Part shown: positions 38,357-44,952 of the stretch, piece after piece
How the letters are laid out: every line of letters begins with the position of its first letter
Position numbering within the stretch: position 1 is the stretch's first letter
IMG/VR virus record: IMGVR_UViG_3300046515_000268
Span: 1-44,952 of that record
DNA: 44,952 bases
Source of the DNA: a virus
Strand: one strand, 5' to 3'
Program-made: the position numbers and the translations under genes
The notes under the pieces: generated by a model
What the model saw: only the letters and a program-made list of their open reading frames with translations
What the model was told of the DNA's origin: nothing
The model's database searches: none

Positions 38357-39409
38357 AGGAATAATATTCAGCTCTTCCTCGTTCAAGACATGATACCCAT
38401 TAACACCCGTAACCTGTATCGCGTGATTTAGCCGATCAATTTGCTTTTGGCTAAGAGTAGCGCCTTCACTAAGAACAATGATTAGCTGACTATTAGGAAC
38501 CCTTTTGGTAATACTGGCAAATCTCGCCGCCTTTGCAGATAACTTATATACAGCATCATGCAGCCTGCCAGTGCTACCCAACTTAGGCAGGTATACTACT
38601 TCAAATATTTCTTCTGGCTGCCTGGTGCTCTCTGGAAACCTCATCAAGCCGTCAAGTGCAAGCTCATGTTCAGCGGACTTCAGCAATACATCTCGTTGTA
38701 TTGGCAGACCATACATGCTCTCGACATAGTCCAAGGCCATGGATTCGACCATCAATATCTTTTTAAGTATTCTATTAGTCACCATTATTCCTGTAGCACG
38801 TCCTTTGGTGCTTACGTGATTACTGGTGGGCACAGGAATAGGCTCTGTCGAAGTAACCTTATCGACATCTTCACTAGAGGATGAATCACGAGCCGTAGCA
38901 TAATAAGGTGCACTCGCTTCCTCTACGACATTAGGAATCTCGACACTCCCTGATGGCTTTTTTGTATTATCCTCACGAACCTCAGATTCATCAGGTGCTG
39001 GTACAAACCCAGGACGAACTACTTCCACATCATCATTAGCTGCATTTTCCGGCTTTTTCTCACTACCACCAAACTGGTTCCACTCGGCCTTTAACAAACG
39101 TATTTTTTCTTCATAGGACATCGTCCCCGTCTTATACGTAAAGTATTCTTTATTACCTCGTATAATCGCCGCGAGCGTTTGTAAAAACTCCAACTCGGTC
39201 ACAGCAGTAGCAATAATAAAAACCGCAGCAAAGTAGACACTAATATGATTACCAAAAAGTGCCAATGCGGCAACTACAAAAATAGCCAATACTCTTAGAC
39301 TATGAACTCTTACTTTTTCAAATAAAGAAATTCCGCTGAATAGCAAAGCTGCGAGGCAGAGCACCCCACCCATAACTTCAAAAAATGTGCGAGGAAGAAA
39401 ATCAGTCAT
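38339..39409 (-). CDS. Lysogeny-region membrane protein with nuclease-fold-like C-terminus, possible exclusion factor
   Basis: A 356-aa protein. Three hydrophobic helices lie at about residues 10-70 (GGVLCLAALLFSGISLF, LRVLAIFVVAALALFG, YFAAVFIIATAV). A charged, Ser/Glu-rich linker follows (about 110-200). The C-terminal 150 residues (ELALDGLMRF ... IFEVVYLPK) have the D...ExxY spacing of a restriction-endonuclease fold that lacks the catalytic lysine. It is AT-rich compared with phage core genes and sits between CI and the plus-strand early operon, a classic slot for immunity or exclusion genes expressed in the lysogen. No family was recognised. Confidence 0.7.
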   Translation of the reverse strand: MTDFLPRTFFEVMGGVLCLAALLFSGISLFEKVRVHSLRVLAIFVVAALALFGNHISVYFAAVFIIATAVTELEFLQTLAAIIRGNKEYFTYKTGTMSYEEKIRLLKAEWNQFGGSEKKPENAANDDVEVVRPGFVPAPDESEVREDNTKKPSGSVEIPNVVEEASAPYYATARDSSSSEDVDKVTSTEPIPVPTSNHVSTKGRATGIMVTNRILKKILMVESMALDYVESMYGLPIQRDVLLKSAEHELALDGLMRFPESTRQPEEIFEVVYLPKLGSTGRLHDAVYKLSAKAARFASITKRVPNSQLIIVLSEGATLSQKQIDRLNHAIQVTGVNGYHVLNEEELNIIPSFWNE

Positions 39410-39516
39410 TGTTCACCATTCCGTATGCCCCACTATTCATTGCTCCAAGCATTCCACATTGCCATCATTAAGATATTTTTTCCATCCGGTAATCAAATAG
39501 ACCCAATCCAACCGGC

Positions 39517-39545
39517 TTGACACAAATCAACCATTGGTTGATATT
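39517..39545 (+). promoter_or_regulatory. CI-repressed promoter of the plus-strand early operon
   Basis: TTGACA at 39517-39522 and GATATT at 39540-39545 are separated by 17 bp. The spacer holds a perfect copy of the CI operator, ATCAAC-CATTG-GTTGAT (39526-39542). A repressor bound there would block polymerase. The first gene starts 36 bp downstream of the -10 box. Confidence 0.8.
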
Positions 39546-39580
39546 CGTCTTACTCTTCCACCACAGAGCGAGACAAAACC

Positions 39581-39757
39581 ATGCACACCACAGCAACCCT
39601 GCACGTCCACCCGGCCGCTGCTGACCCCTTCCGAATCTTTGAGATCCGCCGCTTGGCCCGCGAGAGCGGCTGCTCGTTTATCACCACCAAACCGAAGCAG
39701 CAACCTCGCACCGCGCCAACCCCATTCGATCCGAATGGCGGAGGGCACGCAGCATGA
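39581..39757 (+). CDS. Small phage protein, first gene of the plus-strand operon
   Basis: A 58-aa protein (MHTTATLHVHPAAADPFRIF then EIRRLARESGCSFITTKPKQ), proline- and basic-rich towards the end. It is coupled to the next gene by an ATGA overlap. The ribosome binding site is weak (GAGCGAG). It has the look of a short early phage protein; I know no function. It lies immediately after the CI-controlled promoter. Confidence 0.6.
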   Translation: MHTTATLHVHPAAADPFRIFEIRRLARESGCSFITTKPKQQPRTAPTPFDPNGGGHAA

Positions 39758-40344
39758 TCAAGTACAAAATCGACAACCGCACGTTGCAGCTGCTTAACGC
39801 CCAGGTCAACCTGACCGAGACCTTCAACCACGTCCTCCGGACAGCGCCCAGGCGTGAATGCCTAGCGTTCCGCCTCAAGGTCGAACGAGGCACAACCGAG
39901 AGTACCTTCGTCGTCGAGCTGGGCAGCGAACGCCACACGCTAACCCTGCAGAACGACAAGAAAACGCACCTCAAGTTGGCCGACTTTATCGAAGAGATTG
40001 CCAACGGCCCGTTCGACGCAAGCAACACCAGTGACCTAGTGCACCGCCCGCATGACAGCCGCGAATATGGCCGCTTCGAGGTATCCGACAAGCAACGCGT
40101 GTTCGAGCTGGTAAGCACCGGCGGCGTGCTGAGCCTCGACATGGGCTTCGACTACCCCCTGCAAGTCGCGGTGCACCGCACACAATCACGCACGGGCGTC
40201 ACCACCATCCTGAGCATCGGCAACAAAAGCCCGCATACCCGGTGCTTCACCGCGTACGGCACCGATGTCGAGATCTACGGCAAGGTCACCGAGTCCATCA
40301 ACCACCTCGCTGCAGCGGCCACACCAGCCGCGCATGCCGCATAA
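39754..40344 (+). CDS. Phage early protein, function unknown
   Basis: A 196-aa protein (starts MIKYKIDNRTLQLLNAQVNL), with mixed alpha/beta character (LTLQNDKKTHLKLADFIEE, TSTGGVLSLD-like strands, GTDVEIYGKVTESINHL) and no membrane segment. It overlaps the previous gene by 4 bp (ATGA) and ends just before the antirepressor-like gene. I do not recognise the family; position suggests an early or lysogeny-switch role. Confidence 0.75.
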   Translation: MIKYKIDNRTLQLLNAQVNLTETFNHVLRTAPRRECLAFRLKVERGTTESTFVVELGSERHTLTLQNDKKTHLKLADFIEEIANGPFDASNTSDLVHRPHDSREYGRFEVSDKQRVFELVSTGGVLSLDMGFDYPLQVAVHRTQSRTGVTTILSIGNKSPHTRCFTAYGTDVEIYGKVTESINHLAAAATPAAHAA

Positions 40345-40354
40345 GGGGGGAGCC

Positions 40355-40639
40355 ATGGAACGTACTCTCGCCCAAGCCGCAACCCAACTCGGCCTCACCC
40401 GGCCAAAGCTCATCGCTCGCATGCGGGAAAAAGGACTGCTGAACGAGAGGAACCTACCGGCCTACCCCAACCGCGACCGCGATTACCTGCGCATCAAGGA
40501 CGGCCAGTGGTACCACAACCAGCACGGCATGCAGTACAGCCAGTCGACCAGGGTGAAACAACCCGGCATCCACTGGCTGGCCGAACAGTTGGGCATCGAC
40601 CTGCCTGCCATCCCGGCAGACAACCGTGACGTGGCCTAG
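40355..40639 (+). CDS. KilAC-like phage antirepressor-type DNA-binding protein
   Basis: A 94-aa protein starting MERTLAQAATQLGLTRPKLI. The helix-turn-helix with REKGLLNERNLPAYPNRD and the following GQWYHNQHGMQYSQSTRVKQ closely resemble the KilAC C-terminal domain of phage antirepressors (the ..ARMREKGLLN.. pattern), here as a free-standing protein without the Ant/BRO N-terminus. GGGGGGAG precedes the ATG. It probably modulates the CI switch or DNA replication. Family assignment is from memory. Confidence 0.8.
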   Translation: MERTLAQAATQLGLTRPKLIARMREKGLLNERNLPAYPNRDRDYLRIKDGQWYHNQHGMQYSQSTRVKQPGIHWLAEQLGIDLPAIPADNRDVA

Positions 40640-40805
40640 GGAATACGCCCGCCAGATCATCGCCATGCGGACACGAGAGGAGCGCAACGCCGCGCTCCTC
40701 GAAGTGCCCGAACATCTGCGCGAGCTGACCAAAGCCCACTGTCTGAACGCCTGGAACCACCCGGCCCGAAAACAACGCAAGGAGGCCCAACAGAGCCATG
40801 AGTAA
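40626..40805 (+). CDS. Small basic phage protein
   Basis: A 59-aa protein from a GTG start (VTWPREYARQIIAMRTREER then NAALLEVPEHLRELTKAHCL), ending with a basic tail. It overlaps the gene before (14 bp) and the PrtN-like gene after (8 bp), as expected inside this tight operon. Similar short proteins with REYARQIIAM...HLRE are familiar from Pseudomonas prophages but have no known function. Confidence 0.6.
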   Translation: MTWPREYARQIIAMRTREERNAALLEVPEHLRELTKAHCLNAWNHPARKQRKEAQQSHE

Positions 40806-41115
40806 CACAGCACAAAACCCGCTGCGCCTACACCCGGCACCGGAGTCAGCCACCGTCGAACTGCTCTTTCGCACCTTCGGCGACGTTCTGATCCCGCTAG
40901 ACAGAGTTCGCGAGCGCTACTTTCGCAACCTTAACGAGCAATCGTTTGCGGCCGAAATCAGCAGTGGCCGCATCCAACTCCCCATCACCACGCTGGACAC
41001 CAGCCGCAAGGCGCCCAAGTACGCCCACATCCGGCACGTCGCCTCGCTGATCGACATCCGCGCCTACAAGGCCGATGAAGACATGCAGCGACAGCAGGAC
41101 GACACCAACGAGTAA
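40798..41115 (+). CDS. PrtN-family (pyocin activator-like) regulator 1
   Basis: A 105-aa protein. The core LLFRTFGDVLIPLDRVRERY then FRNLNEQSFAAEISSGRIQL fits the PyocinActivator (PrtN) family, which in P. aeruginosa binds P-boxes to switch on pyocin genes. It lies in the operon repressed by CI, matching the PrtR-PrtN logic of pyocins. A second PrtN-like gene (42713) ends the same operon. Which promoters it acts on cannot be told from sequence. Confidence 0.8.
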   Translation: MSNTAQNPLRLHPAPESATVELLFRTFGDVLIPLDRVRERYFRNLNEQSFAAEISSGRIQLPITTLDTSRKAPKYAHIRHVASLIDIRAYKADEDMQRQQDDTNE

Positions 41116-41172
41116 CACCCAAAACCGAATGGCTGCCACCACCAGCCGAAGACTTCACCAGGAGCACACCAC

Positions 41173-41592
41173 ATGACTGCAATACAGATCTGCGCACTCA
41201 TCGTTCTGATCACGCTGGCCGGGCTATTAGTCTGGGCTGGCTACTTCATGGGGCATAGCGACGGCAGGTCCGCCGGCGCGAAAGAAAGCGACGATATCCA
41301 GCGCGCCGAAAGCGCCAAGACGGTTAGCGAATTAAGGGCATCTCTCGACTTCATCAAAACCGACCACACCCGGTTGTCGCAACACTGCAAACGTCTGCAG
41401 ATAGCGATGGCATTCGGAGGCCCCGAGCGCTTGGCACTTCTGGAAATCGCCGAGAAACTTCGCATTGCCGCCGACACATTCGGTGCATTCCGCACAGGCA
41501 AAAAACTGGAGCGCGACACTCGCGCGCTGCGCGACCGAGCTCTCGACATGGCTGAGCAACTGGCTCCCTTTGATGTGGGAGACGCCGCGTGA
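41173..41592 (+). CDS. Membrane-anchored coiled-coil protein, function unknown
   Basis: A 139-aa protein. Residues about 3-27 form a membrane helix (ICALIVLITLAGLLVWAGYF). A charged coiled-coil tail follows (ESAKTVSELRASLDFIKTDH, KLRIAADTFGAFRTGKKLER). AGGAG precedes the ATG. It is likely an inner-membrane early protein with most of its mass in the cytoplasm or periplasm. It overlaps the next gene by 4 bp (GTGA). No family recognised. Confidence 0.7.
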   Translation: MTAIQICALIVLITLAGLLVWAGYFMGHSDGRSAGAKESDDIQRAESAKTVSELRASLDFIKTDHTRLSQHCKRLQIAMAFGGPERLALLEIAEKLRIAADTFGAFRTGKKLERDTRALRDRALDMAEQLAPFDVGDAA

Positions 41593-41948
41593 ACGAGATC
41601 CTTACCCACTCCAACACCCACCGCGACACGGCATACGCCTCACCAGCGGCGGACGAACCAACGCGCAATCGAACCTCGGAGGAAAGCGGCATGCAAATGG
41701 ACCAGCACAAGACCCAATCCACGACCGCTTTGCTCTGCAAAGAAGTGAGCGTCGACACGCTAGAAACAAACAGTCTCTGCTGCGAAGCAGCAGGCATTAT
41801 TGCTCCTTCCAGCAGCAACACCGATGCGCTTATACCCCACGAAAAGCTGCGCGAGGCAGCCACACCCAATGCAACGCTAACCGCTCAGAATCGCCCGCCC
41901 GCGCAGCTTGCTCAGGGGTATAAGCGTCCTTCATGGGAGGCCGCGTGA
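41589..41948 (+). CDS. Hypothetical protein, likely disordered
   Basis: A 119-aa protein from a GTG start in a GTGA overlap with the previous gene (NEILTHSNTHRDTAYASPA). It is rich in Thr/Ser/Ala/Glu with little predicted structure, and no motif is recognised. Its stop (TGA, 41946-41948) overlaps the GTG of the methyltransferase. The junction GCCGCGTGAAYGAG is nearly identical to the one at its own start, and a related GCCGCATGAAC junction occurs at 42708, so these gene starts may share an origin. Confidence 0.5.
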   Translation: MNEILTHSNTHRDTAYASPAADEPTRNRTSEESGMQMDQHKTQSTTALLCKEVSVDTLETNSLCCEAAGIIAPSSSNTDALIPHEKLREAATPNATLTAQNRPPAQLAQGYKRPSWEAA

Positions 41949-42700
41949 ATGAGCTGGCTCTTTTCGCAGGCGCTGGTGGCGGAATACTCGGCGGCCAGCT
42001 CCTCGGCTGGCGCACCGTCTGCGCCGTTGAGCGTGATGCCTACGCCGCACAGATTCTGGCGCAACGACAAACCGATGGATTGCTCCCGCCTTTCCCGATT
42101 TGGTCAGACGTGTGCAGTTTTGACGGACGACCATGGCGAGGCCTTGTTGACGTGGTTTCGGGAGGATTTCCTTGTCAGGACATCTCGGCCGCGGGCAATG
42201 GTCTGGGCATCGCCGGCGCACGCTCTGGACTGTGGAGACAGATGGCACGAATTACCGATGAGGTACGACCGCGCTACGTCGAGTTGGAGAACTCACCGTT
42301 GCTTGTGGGAAGAGGTCTTGCCGTCGTGCTCGGTGACCTTGCCGAAATGGGGTATGACGCGCAATGGGGTGTTATCGGAGCGGCTGACTTCGCCGCTCCG
42401 CATCAGCGGAATCGAATCTGGCTCATTGCAGAGGACAGCACGCAGGCGCTGGCCAACGCCGGTGGCGAGCATGGCCAAGGGGTCCTCTCCTGCCGCATTG
42501 ACTCGCCGATCCGGGGCAAACCGCACAAACGATCGCCTGGATCATGCAGTGATGGCACTGGATGGTGGTCATCTGAACCCGGACTGGGCCGAGTGGCTGA
42601 TGGGGTGGCCTATCGGCTGGACCGACTTAAGGCCATTGGCAACGGACAGGTTCCAATCGTGGCAGCGAGCGCATTCAACCTACTTTTCAACAGACAATAA
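41945..42700 (+). CDS. DNA cytosine-5 methyltransferase (Dcm-like)
   Basis: A 251-aa enzyme from a GTG start. It transfers a methyl group from S-adenosylmethionine to cytosine C5. Motif I ALFAGAGGGILGG, motif IV VVSGGFPCQDIS with nucleophile Cys77, motif VI VELENS (ENS instead of ENV), motif VIII QRNRIWLIA and motif X AIGNGQVPIVAAS are all present. The target-recognition region is short. It has no restriction partner, so it is probably a protective or regulatory methylase. An almost equally long second frame covers the same DNA. The stop is followed by AGGAGG for the next gene. Confidence 0.92.
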   Translation: MNELALFAGAGGGILGGQLLGWRTVCAVERDAYAAQILAQRQTDGLLPPFPIWSDVCSFDGRPWRGLVDVVSGGFPCQDISAAGNGLGIAGARSGLWRQMARITDEVRPRYVELENSPLLVGRGLAVVLGDLAEMGYDAQWGVIGAADFAAPHQRNRIWLIAEDSTQALANAGGEHGQGVLSCRIDSPIRGKPHKRSPGSCSDGTGWWSSEPGLGRVADGVAYRLDRLKAIGNGQVPIVAASAFNLLFNRQ

Positions 42701-42716
42701 CCAGGAGGCCGCATGA
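41949..42716 (+). CDS. Alternative reading frame covering the methyltransferase gene
   Basis: A 255-aa frame, open across the same DNA as the methyltransferase. It starts with ATG one base after the upstream stop and ends in a TGA overlapping the next start (ATGA). It contains VMPTPHRFWRNDK, TSSWRTHRCLWEEVLP and LNPDWAEWLMGWPIGWTDL, phrases I remember from phage proteins annotated separately from methyltransferases. It could be a real overprinted gene, or a shadow kept open because the methyltransferase is conserved. No domain function is known to me. Confidence 0.4.
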   Translation: MSWLFSQALVAEYSAASSSAGAPSAPLSVMPTPHRFWRNDKPMDCSRLSRFGQTCAVLTDDHGEALLTWFREDFLVRTSRPRAMVWASPAHALDCGDRWHELPMRYDRATSSWRTHRCLWEEVLPSCSVTLPKWGMTRNGVLSERLTSPLRISGIESGSLQRTARRRWPTPVASMAKGSSPAALTRRSGANRTNDRLDHAVMALDGGHLNPDWAEWLMGWPIGWTDLRPLATDRFQSWQRAHSTYFSTDNNQEAA

Positions 42717-42982
42717 ACACCCTTTTCCTGTTGATGGCCCAGTACAACGGTCAGGCAGTTATTTCCCTGGATCGCGTATGCGCCGATTACATGAATCTGA
42801 CCGTGGAGAAATTCAAGCATAAGCGCTTGTCGGGAGAGATCGATATACCTGTGGTTCGCCTAGGTGCCAATAGCCAGAAAGCCGGGCTGGGCATCCACCT
42901 GAAGGATCTTGCCGACTACATTGATCGACAGCGTGAAAAGGCCACTCGCGAGCAGAATCAATTGATGGGCAGGGTTGCCTGA
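42713..42982 (+). CDS. PrtN-family regulator 2 (possible excisionase-like role)
   Basis: An 89-aa protein: MNTLFLLMAQYNGQAVISLD then RVCADYMNLTVEKFKHKRLS and LGIHLKDLADYIDRQREKAT, matching the PrtN/PyocinActivator family more closely than the 105-aa copy. AGGAGG lies four bases before the ATG. It is the last gene of the operon and close to the integrase; small winged-helix proteins there can also act as recombination directionality factors. Activator and excisionase roles are both inference. Confidence 0.8.
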   Translation: MNTLFLLMAQYNGQAVISLDRVCADYMNLTVEKFKHKRLSGEIDIPVVRLGANSQKAGLGIHLKDLADYIDRQREKATREQNQLMGRVA

Positions 42983-42992
42983 GGAGCAAACC

Positions 42993-43022
42993 AAAGAAGG
43001 AGAGCTCACGCCCTCCTTCTTT
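42993..43022. terminator. Bidirectional terminator between the early operon and the PIN-like gene
   Basis: A 10-bp perfect stem (AAAGAAGGAG/CTCCTTCTTT) with a 10-nt loop lies between convergent genes. The A/T ends can serve both directions. Confidence 0.65.
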
Positions 43023-43032
43023 GCGAAACGTC

Positions 43033-43860
43033 CTAATTGTAGAGAACACCATCCGGTTTGAGCTTCAACCACCACTCACACAATTTTTTCTCTTTCGTGG
43101 CGAGAGCCCCTTCCAGCAGCCCCATCATCAGATACTGAGCGTCCAGAACATCGTGCCTGATGCGTTCTCTCAGCTTGGGCGTCATGACAGACGCGATACC
43201 ACCAGGGTATTTAACCTTGAGATCCAGGACAAACAGCAATCCCACCTGAAGCCATCTGAAGGTGATCCACTCATGGTCAATTCTGGCGACATTGGTTGAT
43301 GAAAAAAACGGAGATTGCTTCAACAGCAACTCTGCCTTATGCCGCACAAAATCAACATCGGTAAAAATCTTATCCTGAGCCTTCCGCTTTAGAGCGAGAT
43401 AGTCCTTCTCAAGCGCTAGCTCAAATTCTGGAAACAGGATCGGAATACTGTCGATCAGCGATAGCATCTGATCGGTATCCTGGTCGATTTCCTTCCTTTT
43501 ACTATCTAGGGCCTTGATCAGCTCCTCCGGAAGCGAATAACCCGGATTCCGATACAACGCCGTATGCGAGTGATCGATATACCGTACATGGCTGCTGGGC
43601 AAACCGCAGGCTGCATTGCTTCGCTGTTCGTGGCGCATCAGAACGCCCGGAGTCGGAATCAATTCGAACGGTCTCGCCACATCCGGGAACTTGTAGAACC
43701 ACTTTGCCCTGTCGGCATCGGTACCTTTCACCAACTCATACAGCATAGCCTCAGTCATCAACAACCCGTGCGCTGATGCCAACTCGGTCATACTTTCCTT
43801 GGATACCGCCTGCAGATAGGACTTATCAACAACGACATTCGACTTAAAAGCGTTAGACAT
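43033..43860 (-). CDS. PIN-like nuclease domain protein, accessory
   Basis: A 275-aa protein. The N-terminus has a PIN-type start: VVVDKSYLQAVS (Asp12) and LLMTEAMLYELVKG (Glu37, Glu42), with further acidic residues near the C-terminus (HDVLDAQYLMMGLLEG). No membrane segment. It starts directly after the integrase stop, in the same direction, and its 3' end meets the early operon at a bidirectional terminator. PIN proteins are RNases in toxins and defence; which, if either, applies here is unknown. It may be expressed with int in the lysogen. Confidence 0.65.
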   Translation of the reverse strand: MSNAFKSNVVVDKSYLQAVSKESMTELASAHGLLMTEAMLYELVKGTDADRAKWFYKFPDVARPFELIPTPGVLMRHEQRSNAACGLPSSHVRYIDHSHTALYRNPGYSLPEELIKALDSKRKEIDQDTDQMLSLIDSIPILFPEFELALEKDYLALKRKAQDKIFTDVDFVRHKAELLLKQSPFFSSTNVARIDHEWITFRWLQVGLLFVLDLKVKYPGGIASVMTPKLRERIRHDVLDAQYLMMGLLEGALATKEKKLCEWWLKLKPDGVLYN

Positions 43861-44952
43861 TTACACCAAAATCCTTTTTAACCAGGCCCAGTTCAAATAG
43901 GCATCCCCGTTGCCTCGAAGATGGGTATAACGACGAAGCGAATTCCAGTCCCGATGCCCGGACACGCTCGACACTCTGGGAATGTCCCAGTCCATCTCGA
44001 ACAGCCGGCTCACCCCTTCGTGCCGCAGGTCATGGAAGTGCAGGTCCTTGATACCCAGGAGCGGGCAGGCCCGGGTGAAGGACGCCGACACCGATTTGCC
44101 GTTATACGGAAAGATTACATCGGCCACTTTCGGCATAGCTTGAATGATCGCCCATGCCTCATCGGGAAGATGACACCACACGTCATTGCCGATCTTCTGC
44201 CCAGGGTTCTTCATATCCCGCACCAGCACCGCTTGCCGGGCGCAGTCGAGATCGTCCCAACGCATTCGGGTGATCTCCTCCTGCCGGCGCGTTGAAAAGA
44301 TCGCGAAGGCGATTACCTTCGGCATGTCGATCTGGGCTTTGCGACGCTCCTGCATTTCAAAGAAGTGCGCCATAAGCTTGTCCAACTCCTCGAGCGTCGG
44401 CCGACGGTTACGCTCCTTGCTCTTGCTCACCATGCCGAGTTTGCGTAACACCTTGCGCGCGTCGGGCATTGCCAACGGATCCACCTCATAACCCCAAGCC
44501 GGCCGCGCAACGGACAGCACCGCACCGAGGTGCGATAGATCGTTGCCGACCGTCTGCGCTTGAACGCCGCCGCCCTCTTTGCTCATCCGCCATTGTGCGA
44601 ACTCCACCAGCTTCTGACTGGTCAGCGCCGAGTCGTCGAGATCACCTAACCAGGTATCCTTGATCGCATTGAGTGTTGCGTTCTTTGTTTTACCCAATGG
44701 CCGGATCTTTTCGTACTCGTCCAAGTACTGCTCGATCATCTTTCTGATCGTCACACCCTTGCGGTTCGCTCGCTCGATTGCACCAGGCTCGGCCAACTCC
44801 GTCTCACGCCGCTTGATCCATGCCTGGGCGACCTGCTTACGGTCGAAGGTTTGGCTTTCCTGATAAACTGTGCGCCCATCCCGATTGATCCGTATCTGCG
44901 CCGTGTAGGCCGTCGAGTTGTCCTTGCGCTTACGTGATGTGATCGTGCCCAT
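43861..44952 (-). CDS. int: Tyrosine-family prophage integrase
   Basis: A 363-aa site-specific recombinase for integration and excision. The N-terminal arm-binding region (TITSRKRKDNSTAYTAQIRI) and the SAM-like core-binding domain (about 65-160) precede the catalytic domain. Catalytic residues: Arg222/223 (STRRQEEI), His307 and Arg310 (HDLR), His333 (SGHRDW) and nucleophile Tyr342 (RRYTH). The gene is complete: its ATG is the last triplet of the window, so its promoter and the attachment site beyond it are not visible. It lies at the prophage's right end. Confidence 0.95.
   Translation of the reverse strand: MGTITSRKRKDNSTAYTAQIRINRDGRTVYQESQTFDRKQVAQAWIKRRETELAEPGAIERANRKGVTIRKMIEQYLDEYEKIRPLGKTKNATLNAIKDTWLGDLDDSALTSQKLVEFAQWRMSKEGGGVQAQTVGNDLSHLGAVLSVARPAWGYEVDPLAMPDARKVLRKLGMVSKSKERNRRPTLEELDKLMAHFFEMQERRKAQIDMPKVIAFAIFSTRRQEEITRMRWDDLDCARQAVLVRDMKNPGQKIGNDVWCHLPDEAWAIIQAMPKVADVIFPYNGKSVSASFTRACPLLGIKDLHFHDLRHEGVSRLFEMDWDIPRVSSVSGHRDWNSLRRYTHLRGNGDAYLNWAWLKRILV

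Overview
The window reads as a chromosomal segment of a fluorescent-group Pseudomonas carrying an essentially complete myovirus-type prophage. The evidence for the host is the cycA-type permease, a DUF6124-type gene (a family I associate with Pseudomonas), PrtN-family regulators, high GC with Pseudomonas-like codon use, and a tRNA-Ser-like 3' end. Function calls rest on reading the translated sequence and remembered family knowledge; no database search was possible.

Layout. (1) 1-2.7 kb: host flank with cycA, its terminator, a DUF6124-type gene with a structured leader, and a 70-aa gene. (2) 2.9-8.1 kb: accessory region. It holds an AT-rich gene with an Mrr-like PD-(D/E)XK nuclease motif, a coupled pair of unknown genes, a NACHT (STAND) ATPase with a restriction-endonuclease-like N-terminus, and a small unknown gene. 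tRNA-derived sequences at about 4.33 and 8.29 kb are possible integration scars. (3) 8.4-10.1 kb: umuDC under a perfect LexA box. (4) 10.1-11.4 kb: AT-rich, almost gene-free, with a 27-aa hydrophobic peptide gene. (5) 11.5-33.1 kb, minus strand: the late operon, read right to left as holin, lambda-type packaging and head genes (Nu1, A, W, B, C/protease, D, E, FII, Z), P2-type contractile tail genes (V, W, J, I, H/fibre, FI, FII, E, T, U, X, D), then endolysin and Rz/Rz1. (6) 33.1-37.5 kb, minus strand: repeat cluster, Q-like protein, VapE/TOPRIM primase-helicase, zinc-finger protein, CII-like regulator, Cro. (7) 37.6-39.4 kb: immunity region with an S24-type CI repressor and a convergent membrane protein. 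(8) 39.5-43.0 kb, plus strand: second early operon with two PrtN-like proteins and a cytosine-C5 methyltransferase gene that has a second full-length reading frame. (9) 43.0-44.95 kb: PIN-like protein and tyrosine integrase, whose start codon is the last base triplet of the window.

How it works together. CI is predicted to hold both early promoters through an ATCAAC-N5-GTTGAT operator seen at cro, at its own start codon and inside the promoter of the plus-strand operon. RecA-stimulated CI self-cleavage would release both arms. The late operon contains several intrinsic terminators placed directly before strong ribosome binding sites, which fits control by an antiterminator. The lysogen would carry several putative defence or exclusion genes (nuclease, NACHT, membrane protein, PIN protein).

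Most unusual signals: the doubly open methyltransferase gene; an internally duplicated tail-assembly chaperone ending at a prfB-like CUU-UAA-C +1 frameshift site; a multi-hairpin terminator-ended RNA candidate between the CII-like gene and cro; a GTTCACC array upstream of the small terminase gene; and a TGTCCYACT repeat cluster.
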